Shown piece after piece: positions 47,601 through 55,507 of a stretch of DNA of 64,000 nucleotides. Position 1 is the first letter of the stretch; the number at the start of each line of letters is the position of its first letter. The DNA is from CALHVX01 sp964640725 (lineage in GTDB: Bacteria; Pseudomonadota; Gammaproteobacteria; Pseudomonadales; Azotimanducaceae). A program made the position numbers and the translations under genes. The notes beneath the pieces are model-generated. The model had not been told where the DNA came from. It saw nothing but the letters and a program-made list of their open reading frames with translations, and made no database searches. The DNA lies in contig CAZXIJ010000008.1 of NCBI GenBank assembly GCA_964640725.1, positions 1 through 64,000 of the forward strand, in the 5' to 3' direction.

Positions 47601-48602
47601 GTCGCTGCCGTCGGTGGAAAGATCCGCCAGGCACAGCGCGCAGCCGGCACTGACCTGATTCTCGAATACGCCTTCATCGGCGACCGGTTGGTAGCGCACT
47701 GCGAAGGACACCGAGGCGGTGCCGCCTGGGGCCAGGGCGTCCTGGCCCGCCAGCAGCGCCTGGTCCGAGTCGCCGTTAAAGCCTGGGTTGATGGTGAGAT
47801 CGCCGCTGACCAGTGAGCCCGCTTCGACTTCGAACGCTTCGACGTCGGTGCCGAACACGGCCTGCAGATTGTCCGTCAGGGTGAGCTGCCGCAGAGGCTC
47901 GTCGCCGAAGTTCTCAACCGTGACGGTGATGAGGTTGCGGAAGGTTCGATCGCCCAGGTGTTCCGTCGGCGATGCCGCCTTGGCGACCCCGGGACTCGGC
48001 GAGCCCGGTACATCGTAAGGAATGGGCGTCGGCTCATCTTCGTCCGGAATGCCGTTGCCGTCCGGGTCTGGCTCGAGGCCGTTGGTTGAGTCGTCCGGTA
48101 CGCATTCCCGGGACACCGCATGGGCCGTGTTGTAGAAAACGCCCCAGCGTTCGCGCACCCGAAAGCGCACATCGAACGCCACCCGCGCTTGCTCGCCGAT
48201 ATCCAGGCGCACATGCTCTGCGAGCAGCTCGACGTCGTCGCGCCCGTTAAAGCCCGGATTGATCCGCAGCTGGTCGCTGCTCAGGGAGCCAGGGAGCACG
48301 TCGAAGGACTCGGCGTCGGCAAAGGTGACGGCCAGATCGTCCTGAATCGTCAGGCGGGTCAGGGGGACGTCCCCGAGGTTTTCGACCACCAGCGTGACGC
48401 GGCTGGTAAAGGTCTGCTCGCCCAGGTACTCGGCCGCGCTGGCGGCTTTGGCGAGTCCTACCCGCGCACCGGCCAGGGCGTTGTTGCTGAACGCGATCGC
48501 GCAGATCGCCAGCAGAACCAGGCTGCCGAGTCTCTGTCTCGCGCGGGCGGACCGCGCGGCTGCGATGGCAAGCTGGGCCCTGCGGCCCCGTTGCCTTTTC
48601 AT
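41640..48602 (-). CDS. Giant surface protein: DUF11-like repeats, SdrD-B-like domain and C-terminal beta-barrel
   Basis: The 2,320-residue protein begins with an extended Arg-rich signal peptide. Four DUF11-like repeats of about 155 residues follow (about 45-665), each with a 'NPGFNGRDD'-type loop and ending in an Asp-rich motif such as STNGSDPDPNGDGVPDEREP that may bind calcium. A fifth DUF11-like domain without that motif follows (about 668-800), then an SdrD-B/Cna-B-like domain (about 820-920, VIGKVFHDRDGNGKQNPNGS). The second half alternates polar and aromatic residues and ends in NGWFIDITSAF with a terminal Phe, as in outer-membrane barrels. It heads the CHAT/caspase operon. Export and surface display are inferred; function is unknown. 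Confidence 0.8.
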   Translation of the reverse strand: MKRQRGRRAQLAIAAARSARARQRLGSLVLLAICAIAFSNNALAGARVGLAKAASAAEYLGEQTFTSRVTLVVENLGDVPLTRLTIQDDLAVTFADAESFDVLPGSLSSDQLRINPGFNGRDDVELLAEHVRLDIGEQARVAFDVRFRVRERWGVFYNTAHAVSRECVPDDSTNGLEPDPDGNGIPDEDEPTPIPYDVPGSPSPGVAKAASPTEHLGDRTFRNLITVTVENFGDEPLRQLTLTDNLQAVFGTDVEAFEVEAGSLVSGDLTINPGFNGDSDQALLAGQDALAPGGTASVSFAVRYQPVADEGVFENQVSAGCALCLADLSTDGSDPDPDGDGDPREQSPTPLPYALPETSGPRLGLAKEASVATAVEGNLRETELTIRVRNFGDQTATAVQLSDPLAETFAAALPFEVVAGSLSSPTLAINPGFDGERDDRLLAPGQTLAPGATALVRFRARFTVTEETGAVFNSAFARDGSGPQDQSTNGSDPDPNGDGVPDEREPTPIEYELTTTTGTPVPGLAKALQSLQALDDDRYELTFLLTAENFGTAAARGLQISDSLADAFPAPATFSIQSLSSSALTVNPAYNGRDDRELLQGVDTLEAGASATLTLVVILQSAPARAYENQAELTTSDTERDQSTDGPDPDPDGNGVPDENEVTRIVVPERSAPALTQLLRIDVTPRPRVTRIGRVVGYTLEVANLLDQPQTRVTVADTAPLGFSPDAETVVLVRAGPDGVLETADDLRSPLAASGTTTLTFAPFDLAPQEAVQIRFASRVTSAARLGPAPNKSVAASDISSEISDNAVVDIIADTLFETATVIGKVFHDRDGNGKQNPNGSEEGVAGARLITPEGLRITTDPHGRYHIADIAAPDRFGVQYVIKLDASSIPLDGLSVSDPRQIVRLSPGGLAKANFAVRWKDREGEDPCCGEFEHLDTLGPWPGKKKLDVALRNIARDSETGAWQLGFDVRSNYFDVASCLQVAVFEGQSDTPVAEARKSLRRTTDHLIVDLAHGLTGQRYRYALYATLAAANPKAGSERCPDLFTGSGEPLRRADQTQARLFELPAGELTLPAVDLDSSLVADRLALPANLPLRTARRRDGRYQAREQLATSTARLLSELAHDWQAREDVHEVEVKLAPGKTVEVAGFESPAQLGGAVGAIRVERDNDDFADGMAFRAEGMQAELTCCDLPSRIETVLDPDNAVYSVRYTNLHQTPLQICLQPVPANLNARAAEDIKTLARQCWAQSPRAIRTVRPGNSIEFFEGQFLASAPEGGQPWRELLLLVREPPGPQVAALEDPRNGFRVVRDNLSGELWTLPRTFGLCGDVSSEIDITNRIGVAAQKLRGGGEAPPLIDESLVQDASLLGSNQYVAVLDLSLGGYQASGALESFARRVGLDNDLVAAGRIAGYWRGSRYLGEQQRQLRWTLQMDSTKDELSRLGDNLTREDPRRLFRTLDSDRYYPTYGDDSTTILETDSQGAFFGRIELDDSYAGWGNFNANFTDTELAHFNRTLYGLNAQYRSDARTGFGDHRMALKVFGSEAQTVSAHESFLATGGSLYYLQQTDIVLGSEQLRIEVRRRGSQQLEERRVLVAGTDYELDPLQGRILLSQPLLQSVRERRNPVVFSEAQEGDQVYLAVDYEYLPAAFGADEYVYGVRGSAWVTDRLRIGGTHVRDEQGAGDYQLSGADLHLRHTDRTWLSAEYADSRSEPAVAPLVSLDGGLSFRGTANAATQRGRGAGYTVEGQIELSDFNWASGHLRGWYSDRDAGYGNSRFAANGQVRDQGADLALPLGNLGELQAGYRRLEQGSGRDEQSAWLQLSRQWQCEIGSDCWTFDVEGRYDSVARGTSPGQDLLTTLLTTAREGTGTAVGVRLGHRLSESTTVYGSVQQSFASDTEYADNDRIALGANQRLNDRLGVSLEASDGGRGSALSAGVDYSPGPNSLFNLATGIGAGATTQFSTRYQLSDQHAVYGSYRVNPDRTDAPRNILSIGQRRDLGARSRIYSESQFGELDREASTGHLFGVDLGLSDTLVLAGTAMASRVERPEGDFERNAFSLGMVYSTDNLRLSTRAELRADDGVGRRSRQYLLSNALDLRVRDSGRLIARFNAALLDDERTDADLGRFAELNLGYAYRPVNQDYLNGMLRYAYLYDVGTEGQSDVLGDEQSHLLSAEGFVEATPRVQLGAKVAGRHGRNRAVQGSGRWEDVRLSLASARVLINLTRPRRKIEATDEDADRKPLPWLPNQLELLGEYRWLRDWEGETTRHGLVLGLYYQIDSRNWNSPLSNSLRVGAGYNFSGFDDNLRRDSFNANGWFIDITSAF

Positions 48603-48825
48603 CGAAAGGCCCCCCAGGCACGCTGTCCGTCTGCGCGGTCAGTCGATCAAATCAGCTTATCTGACAAGTGCCGCCATTAGTAGACGCAGGTCCGGATCGG
48701 ACGTCGATGCACGCGCATTTTCCGCGCCTGCGAAAACGCTTGCCCGGCACTGATGACCTTGCCTCAGACGCGAGCGTCGCCAGCGCCTAGCGTTGCCGCT
48801 ACTCCCGTCGTGCGGTCTTGAAACG

Positions 48826-49092
48826 GTGTTCAAGCAGTCTCCGAAATTCCTTTCGCGGTTCACAGCCGGTTTTCTTTTGATCTCTTTTGGCCTTGCTGGC
48901 TGTTCCAGCATGACGCCGCGCGAGTGCCTGGAAACCGACTGGTACGCCGAAGGCGCGAAAGCCGCGCAGGCGTCCGCGTCGGTCACCCAGTTCATGAGCT
49001 TTCAGAAGGCGTGCAACGCGCACGGGCTGAACCCGGACCGCTGGGACTATGTGTTGGGCTGGCAGTCCGTACGGCCCGCCGGGCCCAGCTAG
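48826..49092 (+). CDS. Small DUF2799-like lipoprotein
   Basis: The 88-residue protein has a lipoprotein signal (FLLISFGLAGC) and then TPRECLETDWYAEGAKAAQ and FQKACNAHGLNPDRWDYVLG, the pattern of DUF2799 proteins (C..LDWY..G ... KAC..HG...D...Y..G). It stops soon after that core, shorter than most members, whose C-terminus continues with a G..YC segment. GTG 48826 is the best start; a TTG at 48793 adds eleven residues. Its last four bases overlap the convergent ppc gene. Confidence 0.65.
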   Translation: MFKQSPKFLSRFTAGFLLISFGLAGCSSMTPRECLETDWYAEGAKAAQASASVTQFMSFQKACNAHGLNPDRWDYVLGWQSVRPAGPS

Positions 49093-51722
49093 CCGGTATT
49101 GCGCATGCCGGCCGCGACGCCGGCGATCGTGACCATGATGGCTTCCGAAAACCGGTCCTCGCTGCTGCCGCGCTGTCGCTCCAGGAGTTCTGCCTGCAGA
49201 TAGTTGAGGGGGTCGGTGTAGATGTTGCGCAGCTGGATCGAAGCGCGCAGCCAGGCCTGGTCTTCGAGCAGCGTGTCTTTGCCCAGCAGCGCCAGTACCG
49301 TTTGCTGATCAGCTTTGAGCTGGGCGCGCAACTCGGCGCCGATGCGCCGCAAATCCGCCGCGACCAGCTGCGCGTCGTAGTGCGCCGACAGGCCCGTATC
49401 TGCTTTCGCGAAGACCATTTCCAGCATCGACAGCCGAGTCGCGAAAAAGGGCCAGTCCCGGGCCATCTGCAGCAGCAGGTCTCGATGACCGTTGTCCACC
49501 GCGCTGGCCAACGCATGCCCCGCGCCCAGCCACGCCGGCAGCATCAATCGGTTCTGAGACCAGGCAAAAATCCAGGGAATGGCGCGCAGGCTTTCGATCC
49601 CGCCGTCGGTCTTGCGCCGCGCGGGCCTTGACCCCAGCGGCAGGGCGCCGAGCTCCAGCTCCGGCGTGGCCTGGCGGAAGTAGCGGACAAAGTCCGGATC
49701 GTCTCGCACCCAGCCCCGGTACCGGTCGCAGGCCGTGGCCGCGAGCTCGTCCATCAGAGATCGCCAGGCGGCCGGCGGAGACGGTGGCGTGACCAGGTTC
49801 GCCTCGAGAATGGCGCTCGCGTACAGCGCCAGGGTCTGGGTCGTGATGGCAGTACTGCCGAGCTTGGCGCGGATGGTCTCGCCCTGTTCTGTGACCCGGA
49901 GCCCGTGGGCCAGGCTGCCCGGGGGCTGCGACAGCAGCGCTTGCCGCGCCGGCGCGCCGCCCCGGCCAATCGTGCCGCCGCGGCCGTGAAACAGACAGAG
50001 CTCGAAGCCTTCCTTTCCAGCCAGGCTGACCAGACCTTCCTGGGCGCGATACTGCGCCCAGCCTGCGGTCAGCATGCCGGCATCCTTGGCCGAGTCTGAG
50101 TAGCCAATCATGACCATCTGCCGGCCGGCCATGTAGCTGCGATACCAGTCGTTGGCGACCAGCCGCGCAATCACGGGCTCGGCATTCTCCAGATCGTCCA
50201 GGGTCTCAAACAGCGGCGCGATCGGGATGTTGAATTCGCAGCCTTGCTCCTGCAGCAGCAATCTGACCGCCAGGACGTCTGAAGCCTGCCGGGCCATGGA
50301 GATCACGTAGGCACCCAGAGCCGCCGGGGGCTGCTCGGCAACCACCCGGCAGGTGTCCAGCACCTCGTTGGTATCATCGCTGCCCCGCCAGCGAGCTGGA
50401 AGCAAGGGACGGCGACTTTCGAGCTCCCGCAGCAGAAAGCGTTGCCGCTCATCCTCGCTCCAGTCGGCGTAGGCGCCCAGCCCCAGCCACTGAGTGATTT
50501 CGTTCAGCGCAGCAGTGTGCCGGGCGCTCTCCTGGCGGATGTCCAGCGGCAGCAGGTGAACGCCAAAGCAGCGCACGCGCCGAATCATATCGAGCAGGCC
50601 GCCGCGGGCGATGACCGCCATACCGCTCGCCATCAGGGAGTCGTAGCAGGCCTTGAGCGGCTCGAACAGCTGGGCGCTGTCGGCCAGTACCGGTCCGGTT
50701 GCCGGTGCCTTGCCGTCGAGCTCCCCTTCGATGCTCGCCAGCGTGTCGCGCAGCAGGGACCTCAGGTCTCGCAACACCGCCCGGTAGGGCTCTTGGGCGT
50801 CGTTGCTGAGCGCCCGCAGGGCCGGGGTGCAGCGCGTCATGGACAGCTCATCGATCAGCCGGCGCAGGTCGCCAAGGTACAGGTCGACAGCCTTCCATCG
50901 GGCCAGCAGCAGGACCTCGCGGGTCACCGTTGCGGTGACGTTTGGATTGCCGTCGCGGTCGCCGCCCATCCAGGACAGGAACCGTACCGGGGCCGCGTTG
51001 AGAGGCAGGCCGGGAGTGCCCAGGTCTGCCAGGGCCAGGTCCAGCCGGCGCAGGAACCGTGGCACGCCCTGCCACAACGCATCTTCGACCACCGCGAAGC
51101 CCCAGCGCGCCTCGTCGACGGGGGTTGGCTTGGCGCTCCGAAAATCCATGCCGTACCAGATCTGGGCAATCAGCTCTCTCAGCCGCAGAATGATGTGAGC
51201 GCGTTCCTGCTCGGAGTGCCCGGTCAGTTCCAGCTGCGACAGGCAGGCGGCGATTTCGCCGTGCTTGTGAATCACAGTGCGGCGGGTGATTTCTGTCGGG
51301 TGAGCGGTCAGTACCAGCTCGATGTTCAGGCTCGACGCGGCCTGCAGCACGGCATCGGGTTCATGGCCGGCGCTCGTAAGCGTTGCCATGGCGCTCTTCA
51401 GGGTCTTCGATGCGGACAGCAGCGGATCCATCTCCCGGGACACGGAGTGGTACTCGTCTGCGATGTTGGCAAGATTCAGGAACTGGCTGAACGCCCGAGC
51501 GACCGGCACCAGCTGGTCGTCGGCCATCTCGCGCAGCAGCGTCAGCATCGCTGTGGTCGCGCCCGGTTCGCCTTCTCGCGCCGCTCGGGAAAGCTTCCGG
51601 ATCTGCTCGATCAGCTCGAGCAACTCAGGGCCGTCGGCACCGGAAACGGTCTCGCCGAGCAGCTCGCCGAGAAAGCGCACATTGCTGCGCAGGGTGCTGT
51701 AGTCGGGTTGGTTTTCGGCCAT
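49089..51722 (-). CDS. ppc: Phosphoenolpyruvate carboxylase
   Basis: The 877-residue enzyme carboxylates PEP to oxaloacetate, replenishing the TCA cycle. Visible signatures are LTAHPTEITRRT with the catalytic His, FLSWMGGDRDGNPNVT, the glycine loop FHGRGGTIGRGGAPARQALL ahead of SQPPGS, and the conserved C-terminus AAGMRNTG. The length is normal. The ATG at 51722 is 7 bases from GAGAG; the ATG two codons upstream sits too close to it. Anaplerotic CO2 fixation by PEP carboxylase is often important in aerobic phototrophs, which fits the antenna genes, though ppc is common in other bacteria too. Confidence 0.95.
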   Translation of the reverse strand: MAENQPDYSTLRSNVRFLGELLGETVSGADGPELLELIEQIRKLSRAAREGEPGATTAMLTLLREMADDQLVPVARAFSQFLNLANIADEYHSVSREMDPLLSASKTLKSAMATLTSAGHEPDAVLQAASSLNIELVLTAHPTEITRRTVIHKHGEIAACLSQLELTGHSEQERAHIILRLRELIAQIWYGMDFRSAKPTPVDEARWGFAVVEDALWQGVPRFLRRLDLALADLGTPGLPLNAAPVRFLSWMGGDRDGNPNVTATVTREVLLLARWKAVDLYLGDLRRLIDELSMTRCTPALRALSNDAQEPYRAVLRDLRSLLRDTLASIEGELDGKAPATGPVLADSAQLFEPLKACYDSLMASGMAVIARGGLLDMIRRVRCFGVHLLPLDIRQESARHTAALNEITQWLGLGAYADWSEDERQRFLLRELESRRPLLPARWRGSDDTNEVLDTCRVVAEQPPAALGAYVISMARQASDVLAVRLLLQEQGCEFNIPIAPLFETLDDLENAEPVIARLVANDWYRSYMAGRQMVMIGYSDSAKDAGMLTAGWAQYRAQEGLVSLAGKEGFELCLFHGRGGTIGRGGAPARQALLSQPPGSLAHGLRVTEQGETIRAKLGSTAITTQTLALYASAILEANLVTPPSPPAAWRSLMDELAATACDRYRGWVRDDPDFVRYFRQATPELELGALPLGSRPARRKTDGGIESLRAIPWIFAWSQNRLMLPAWLGAGHALASAVDNGHRDLLLQMARDWPFFATRLSMLEMVFAKADTGLSAHYDAQLVAADLRRIGAELRAQLKADQQTVLALLGKDTLLEDQAWLRASIQLRNIYTDPLNYLQAELLERQRGSSEDRFSEAIMVTIAGVAAGMRNTG

Positions 51723-52062
51723 GAACATGCTCTCGCAGTCGAATAGATCGTCACGGGACCCGACCGTCGGGGGCGCCCGGCCAAGCTAGTAAAGATCGCC
51801 GTCGCCTGCAAGGCGGTCGTGCGACCGGACGGGCCGGTGTCGACGATCCGGGTGTGGCAGGTCGGTTGGCGATCGGAAAACTGATCTGACTCAGATCATT
51901 GCTCCCTGAATCATTGTGGGTCAATGCTTTTGCTACCGAGGCCCGTTGCGTTCGAGGCGAGCGTACCGATGACGCCTGGAACCCTGAGCGAGCTGCCGTT
52001 GGTACTACGCCGCTATGCGCCTACAATGGACTGACTGCCGTCACCTGTGGGCGCGTCCGGTC
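51723..52062. promoter_or_regulatory. Divergent region between ppc and a histidine kinase, with a perfect 17-bp palindrome
   Basis: No gene is visible in this 340-bp gap. At 51882-51898 TGATCTGA-C-TCAGATCA is a perfect inverted repeat with 8-bp arms, a plausible dimeric regulator site about 160 bp from both start codons. TGATC...GATCA faintly recalls FNR/CRP-type sites but does not match their consensus. Confidence 0.45.
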
Positions 52063-54723
52063 ATGACTCGACGGATAGGCTGTCTCTCACTGCTCGTTTT
52101 TGTCCTTTTTGGGGTGCGCGCGTTTGCCGCGGCAGAGGACTGGCAATCGCTGCGGATGCTGGACCAGGAGGCCCTTGCGGAGATCGGTGCGCAAGATAGC
52201 GCTGCCCTGGACGCGCGACGCGTGCGCGCTCAACTGATGTTGGCGGACCGGGCGTTGAACCAGTCCTCGGAAGACGCGCAAGCCTGGTTGGAGCTGGCGG
52301 CAGCGCAGGTTCAGCCCGATACAGAGTCGGCGATGATCGCAGCGCTGATTCGTTGCCAGCTTGACCATCGCCTGAATCGTGCTGAGGCCGAGCAGTCCTG
52401 CGCGCTCCTGGCCCAGCCCGCGCCTCGGCAGTCGAGCGATTTCGTCCTGGCCTACTTCTTTGCCACTCAGGGTTACTACCATTACCGGCTGGGCGCGCAC
52501 GACCTGTCCCGGGATGCTGCCAATGCAACGATAGAGGTAGCGGGCCGCATCGGCGATCACGCGCTGCTCGCGGCTGCGCACAACTTGATCGGGCTCTACT
52601 TCAGCACGCGGCTGCGCCCGCGCATGGCGCTGCCCCATCTGGAGACTGCCTGGGAACATTCGAAAGCGCTGGGCTCGCCTGAGTTCAAGGTGGTTGTTCA
52701 GACGAACCTGGCGTCGGTCTACACCTACCTGGGACGTTCTTCAGAGGCGCTCGCCCTGCTGGCAGAAGTTCAGAAGGCGCCGGTGATTCATCTGTATGCG
52801 ACCCGCAGAATCGTTTTGGCCTCCATGATCGCGCAGGCTCAAATCCAGCAGGGGCAAACCGAGGCGGTGGCCGCTGAGCAGGCGCTGCTGGCTGCAATTA
52901 CCCGAGACGAGGCAGAGGTGCTGCCCGATGCGCGCACCTTTGCCTACACCAGCCTGGGGCTCACGCAGCTGGCGCTGGACCGTCCGGAGGACGCGCTGCG
53001 CAGTTTTGACCGGGTCCTGCAGGAGGCTGGCCAGGATTTCACAGACGGTCTGAACCACCCACGCATTCAGCTCGTGGTCGTGCCCTATGCCCGGGCGCTG
53101 CGCATGGCTGGCGAAACAGACCGGTCCATTGCGCTGTTGCGCTCGGTGATCGCGTCGGTGCCGAAGGATGATCCGGACCAGTTGCTGGTGGACGCACACC
53201 AGGCCCTGGGGGCAGCCCTGGTTGTCGCTGGCGATTCGCGCGGCGCAGATCGAGCCCGGGCGCAGTCCGGCGTCATCCAGCAACGGCTCTGGGATGCCAG
53301 CTTTCGTTATCGGATCGCGACCTTGAGTGGCAAGCTCGAAGCCGATCGCCGCGAGCAGGAGCTGCTGCGGGTGCAGGAGCGGGAGACTCAGTTTCAACAG
53401 AGTCTGGCCCGGGACGCCAAGCTGCGTTGGCAGAGCTGGATCATCGCCGCCATGCTCGTTGCGCTGTTGCTGGTGCTGCAGTCACAGCGCCTGCAAAAGC
53501 GCCTTGCCGAGACCGAGCGCCGGGCCAATGAGCGGCTGGAGCAGCAGGTGCACGAGCGGACCCGGGCGCTCGAAGACGAGATGGCGGAGCGACTGCGTGC
53601 CGAGGTGGAGCGCCGGGAGCTGCTGGACCAGCTGGCCGAGGCTGACAAAATGCGTGTGTTTGGGCAGCTGTCAGCCGGCGTCGCGCACGATTTCAACAAC
53701 CTGATGACTGTGGTCACCCTGGCGGCAGAAGCCATGCGGACGCCAGCTGCCACACCGCCCACGGCACAAGCCAGCGAAATGCTGGACAGCATCCTGGCGG
53801 CGGCGGACTCGGGCAAACGCATCACTGCCGATCTGTTGGCTTATGCCCGCAAGCAGCCGCTGGAGCCCGTGACCCTGGGGCTGGACGACTTTTTGCGCGA
53901 GACCATGCCGCTCCTTCGCAACACTGCTGGCGAAACGATCGATATCGCCTTGGAGCTCGATCCGTGCGCGGTTCGGGTCGATAAAGGGCAACTGGCCACG
54001 GCGCTGCTGAATCTGGTCCTGAACGCGAAAGAGGCGATGCCCCAGGGCGGCCGCCTGCTGATCAGAGTCAAGGCGTCCAGCCAGCAGGCTGTGATACAGG
54101 TGTGCGATTCCGGTGTCGGCATGGCGCTGCCGCTGCAAAGGAGAGCAACGGAGCCGTTTTTTACCACGAAGACTCTTGGCGAAGGCACGGGGCTTGGCCT
54201 GTCGATGGTGTATGGTTTTGCCCGGCAATCCGGGGGCGACCTGGCCATTGAGTCCAGCGAAGGCCGGGGCACCACGGTGTCCATCACCTTGCCGCTGGTG
54301 CCTTTTCCCGCAGCGGCGAACGAATCGCTCGCACACCCGCGGCCCGCGCCCGGCAACCGGGTCCGCGCGTTGGTGGTCGAAGATCGCGAAGAACTTCGAT
54401 GCATGCTGGAGCGCACCTTGGCTCAGGCCGGACACCAGGTCAGCAGCGCCTGTTCTGGCGCCGATGCAATCGAGGTGGTGAACCGCGAGGGCATGCCAGA
54501 CCTGTTGATCACCGATATCGTGATGCCCGGGCCGCTCAATGGCTACGCGCTCGCGAGCCGTTTGCAGGAGCGCGACCCCGCGCTGGCTGTGGTTCTCATG
54601 TCCGGATACTCAGATGCGCCGCACGGCGACTTTGCCTTTCTGCAGAAACCGTTTTCCATGACCGAGCTCGAAGGCAGCATTGCCGATGCACTGCGCCACG
54701 AAGAGCCGCTACCAACAGGCTGA
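52063..54723 (+). CDS. Hybrid histidine kinase with TPR sensor and receiver domain
   Basis: The 886-residue protein has a signal peptide (MTRRIGCLSLLVFVLFGVRA), a periplasmic TPR-rich sensor (about 30-400), one membrane helix (about 460-475, WIIAAMLVALLLVLQS), a coiled coil, a HisKA domain with phosphorylatable His in SAGVAHDFNNLMTVV (about residue 540), a HATPase domain (LVLNAKEAMPQGG, GEGTGLGLSMVYGFARQSGG), and a C-terminal receiver (ALVVEDREELRCMLERTL, acceptor Asp in LLITDIVMPG). ATG 52063 is chosen for the signal peptide; an upstream ATG at 52015 adds 16 residues. An SDR gene follows after 10 bp and is probably co-transcribed. Confidence 0.88.
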   Translation: MTRRIGCLSLLVFVLFGVRAFAAAEDWQSLRMLDQEALAEIGAQDSAALDARRVRAQLMLADRALNQSSEDAQAWLELAAAQVQPDTESAMIAALIRCQLDHRLNRAEAEQSCALLAQPAPRQSSDFVLAYFFATQGYYHYRLGAHDLSRDAANATIEVAGRIGDHALLAAAHNLIGLYFSTRLRPRMALPHLETAWEHSKALGSPEFKVVVQTNLASVYTYLGRSSEALALLAEVQKAPVIHLYATRRIVLASMIAQAQIQQGQTEAVAAEQALLAAITRDEAEVLPDARTFAYTSLGLTQLALDRPEDALRSFDRVLQEAGQDFTDGLNHPRIQLVVVPYARALRMAGETDRSIALLRSVIASVPKDDPDQLLVDAHQALGAALVVAGDSRGADRARAQSGVIQQRLWDASFRYRIATLSGKLEADRREQELLRVQERETQFQQSLARDAKLRWQSWIIAAMLVALLLVLQSQRLQKRLAETERRANERLEQQVHERTRALEDEMAERLRAEVERRELLDQLAEADKMRVFGQLSAGVAHDFNNLMTVVTLAAEAMRTPAATPPTAQASEMLDSILAAADSGKRITADLLAYARKQPLEPVTLGLDDFLRETMPLLRNTAGETIDIALELDPCAVRVDKGQLATALLNLVLNAKEAMPQGGRLLIRVKASSQQAVIQVCDSGVGMALPLQRRATEPFFTTKTLGEGTGLGLSMVYGFARQSGGDLAIESSEGRGTTVSITLPLVPFPAAANESLAHPRPAPGNRVRALVVEDREELRCMLERTLAQAGHQVSSACSGADAIEVVNREGMPDLLITDIVMPGPLNGYALASRLQERDPALAVVLMSGYSDAPHGDFAFLQKPFSMTELEGSIADALRHEEPLPTG

Positions 54724-54733
54724 GGAGCGATCG

Positions 54734-55504
54734 ATGAATCTTGAACTGGCAGGCAAACGGGTGCTGATCTCTGCGGGTTCCCGTGGTCTGGGAAGGGCCT
54801 GCGCGGAGCGTTTCCTGGCCGAAGGCGCGAACGTTGCAATGTTTGCGCGGGATGCTGACGTGTTGACCAACACCGTAACGGAGCTGTCGACGCAGGGAAC
54901 CATCATTGGCCGCGCCTGTGACGCTGGAGACGCAGATGCGGTGGCAGCCTGGGCGGGCTGGGCCATCGAAGCGCTGGGCGGGGTCGACATCGTGGTTTCG
55001 AACGCCAGCGCCCTTGGCGGGATTCCCCGTTCCCGGGAGGGTTGGAACGCCAACTTTCAGGTTGATCTGCTGTCTGCTGTCGCGCTCTTCGATGCGGCGC
55101 TTCCGGGGTTCCGGGCTGCTGGGGGCGGCGCGTTTGTTCAGATGGCGACGATCACCGCGGTGGAGTATCACGGCTATCCGGGCGGTGGCTTGAGCTACGG
55201 CGCGATCAAGGCCGCTCTGGTCAACTACGTCGCCCAGCTGTCCCAGGAGTATATGGGGGAGGGCATCCGAGCCAATTGCGTGTCTCCCGGACCGATCTAC
55301 ATCGAGGGCGGTTCCTGGAACAAGATCGAAGACCGCATCCCCGAGTACTTCGCCCAGAATCGAGATCATCACCCGGCAAAACGCTTTGGCCGACCCGAAG
55401 AAGTGGCGGATACCGTTGCCTTCCTGGCCAGTCCCCGGGCGTCCTGGGTGACCGGTCAGAACCTGGTTGTCGATGGCGGCTTTACCCGCCGGGTCGCGTT
55501 CTAA
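54734..55504 (+). CDS. Short-chain dehydrogenase/reductase (SDR)
   Basis: The 256-residue NAD(P)-dependent enzyme has the nucleotide motif LISAGSRGLGRACAERF, NASA after the fourth strand, and the catalytic Y-x-x-x-K in LSYGAIKAALVNY. The end (ASPRASWVTGQNLVVDGGFT) is typical of classical SDRs. GAGGAG lies 8 bases before the ATG, and the gene starts 10 bp after the hybrid kinase, an unusual pairing. The substrate is unknown; the neighbouring LLM oxidoreductase and fumarylacetoacetase suggest an aromatic or alcohol catabolic setting. Confidence 0.9.
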   Translation: MNLELAGKRVLISAGSRGLGRACAERFLAEGANVAMFARDADVLTNTVTELSTQGTIIGRACDAGDADAVAAWAGWAIEALGGVDIVVSNASALGGIPRSREGWNANFQVDLLSAVALFDAALPGFRAAGGGAFVQMATITAVEYHGYPGGGLSYGAIKAALVNYVAQLSQEYMGEGIRANCVSPGPIYIEGGSWNKIEDRIPEYFAQNRDHHPAKRFGRPEEVADTVAFLASPRASWVTGQNLVVDGGFTRRVAF

Positions 55505-55507
55505 ACC

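Noticed and set aside
38779..48602. A bacterial gasdermin or type III-E CRISPR (gRAMP/TPR-CHAT) locus
   Set aside because: No gasdermin-like protein, Cas7 fusion or TPR-CHAT is present; the CHAT protein here has a membrane helix and no TPR.
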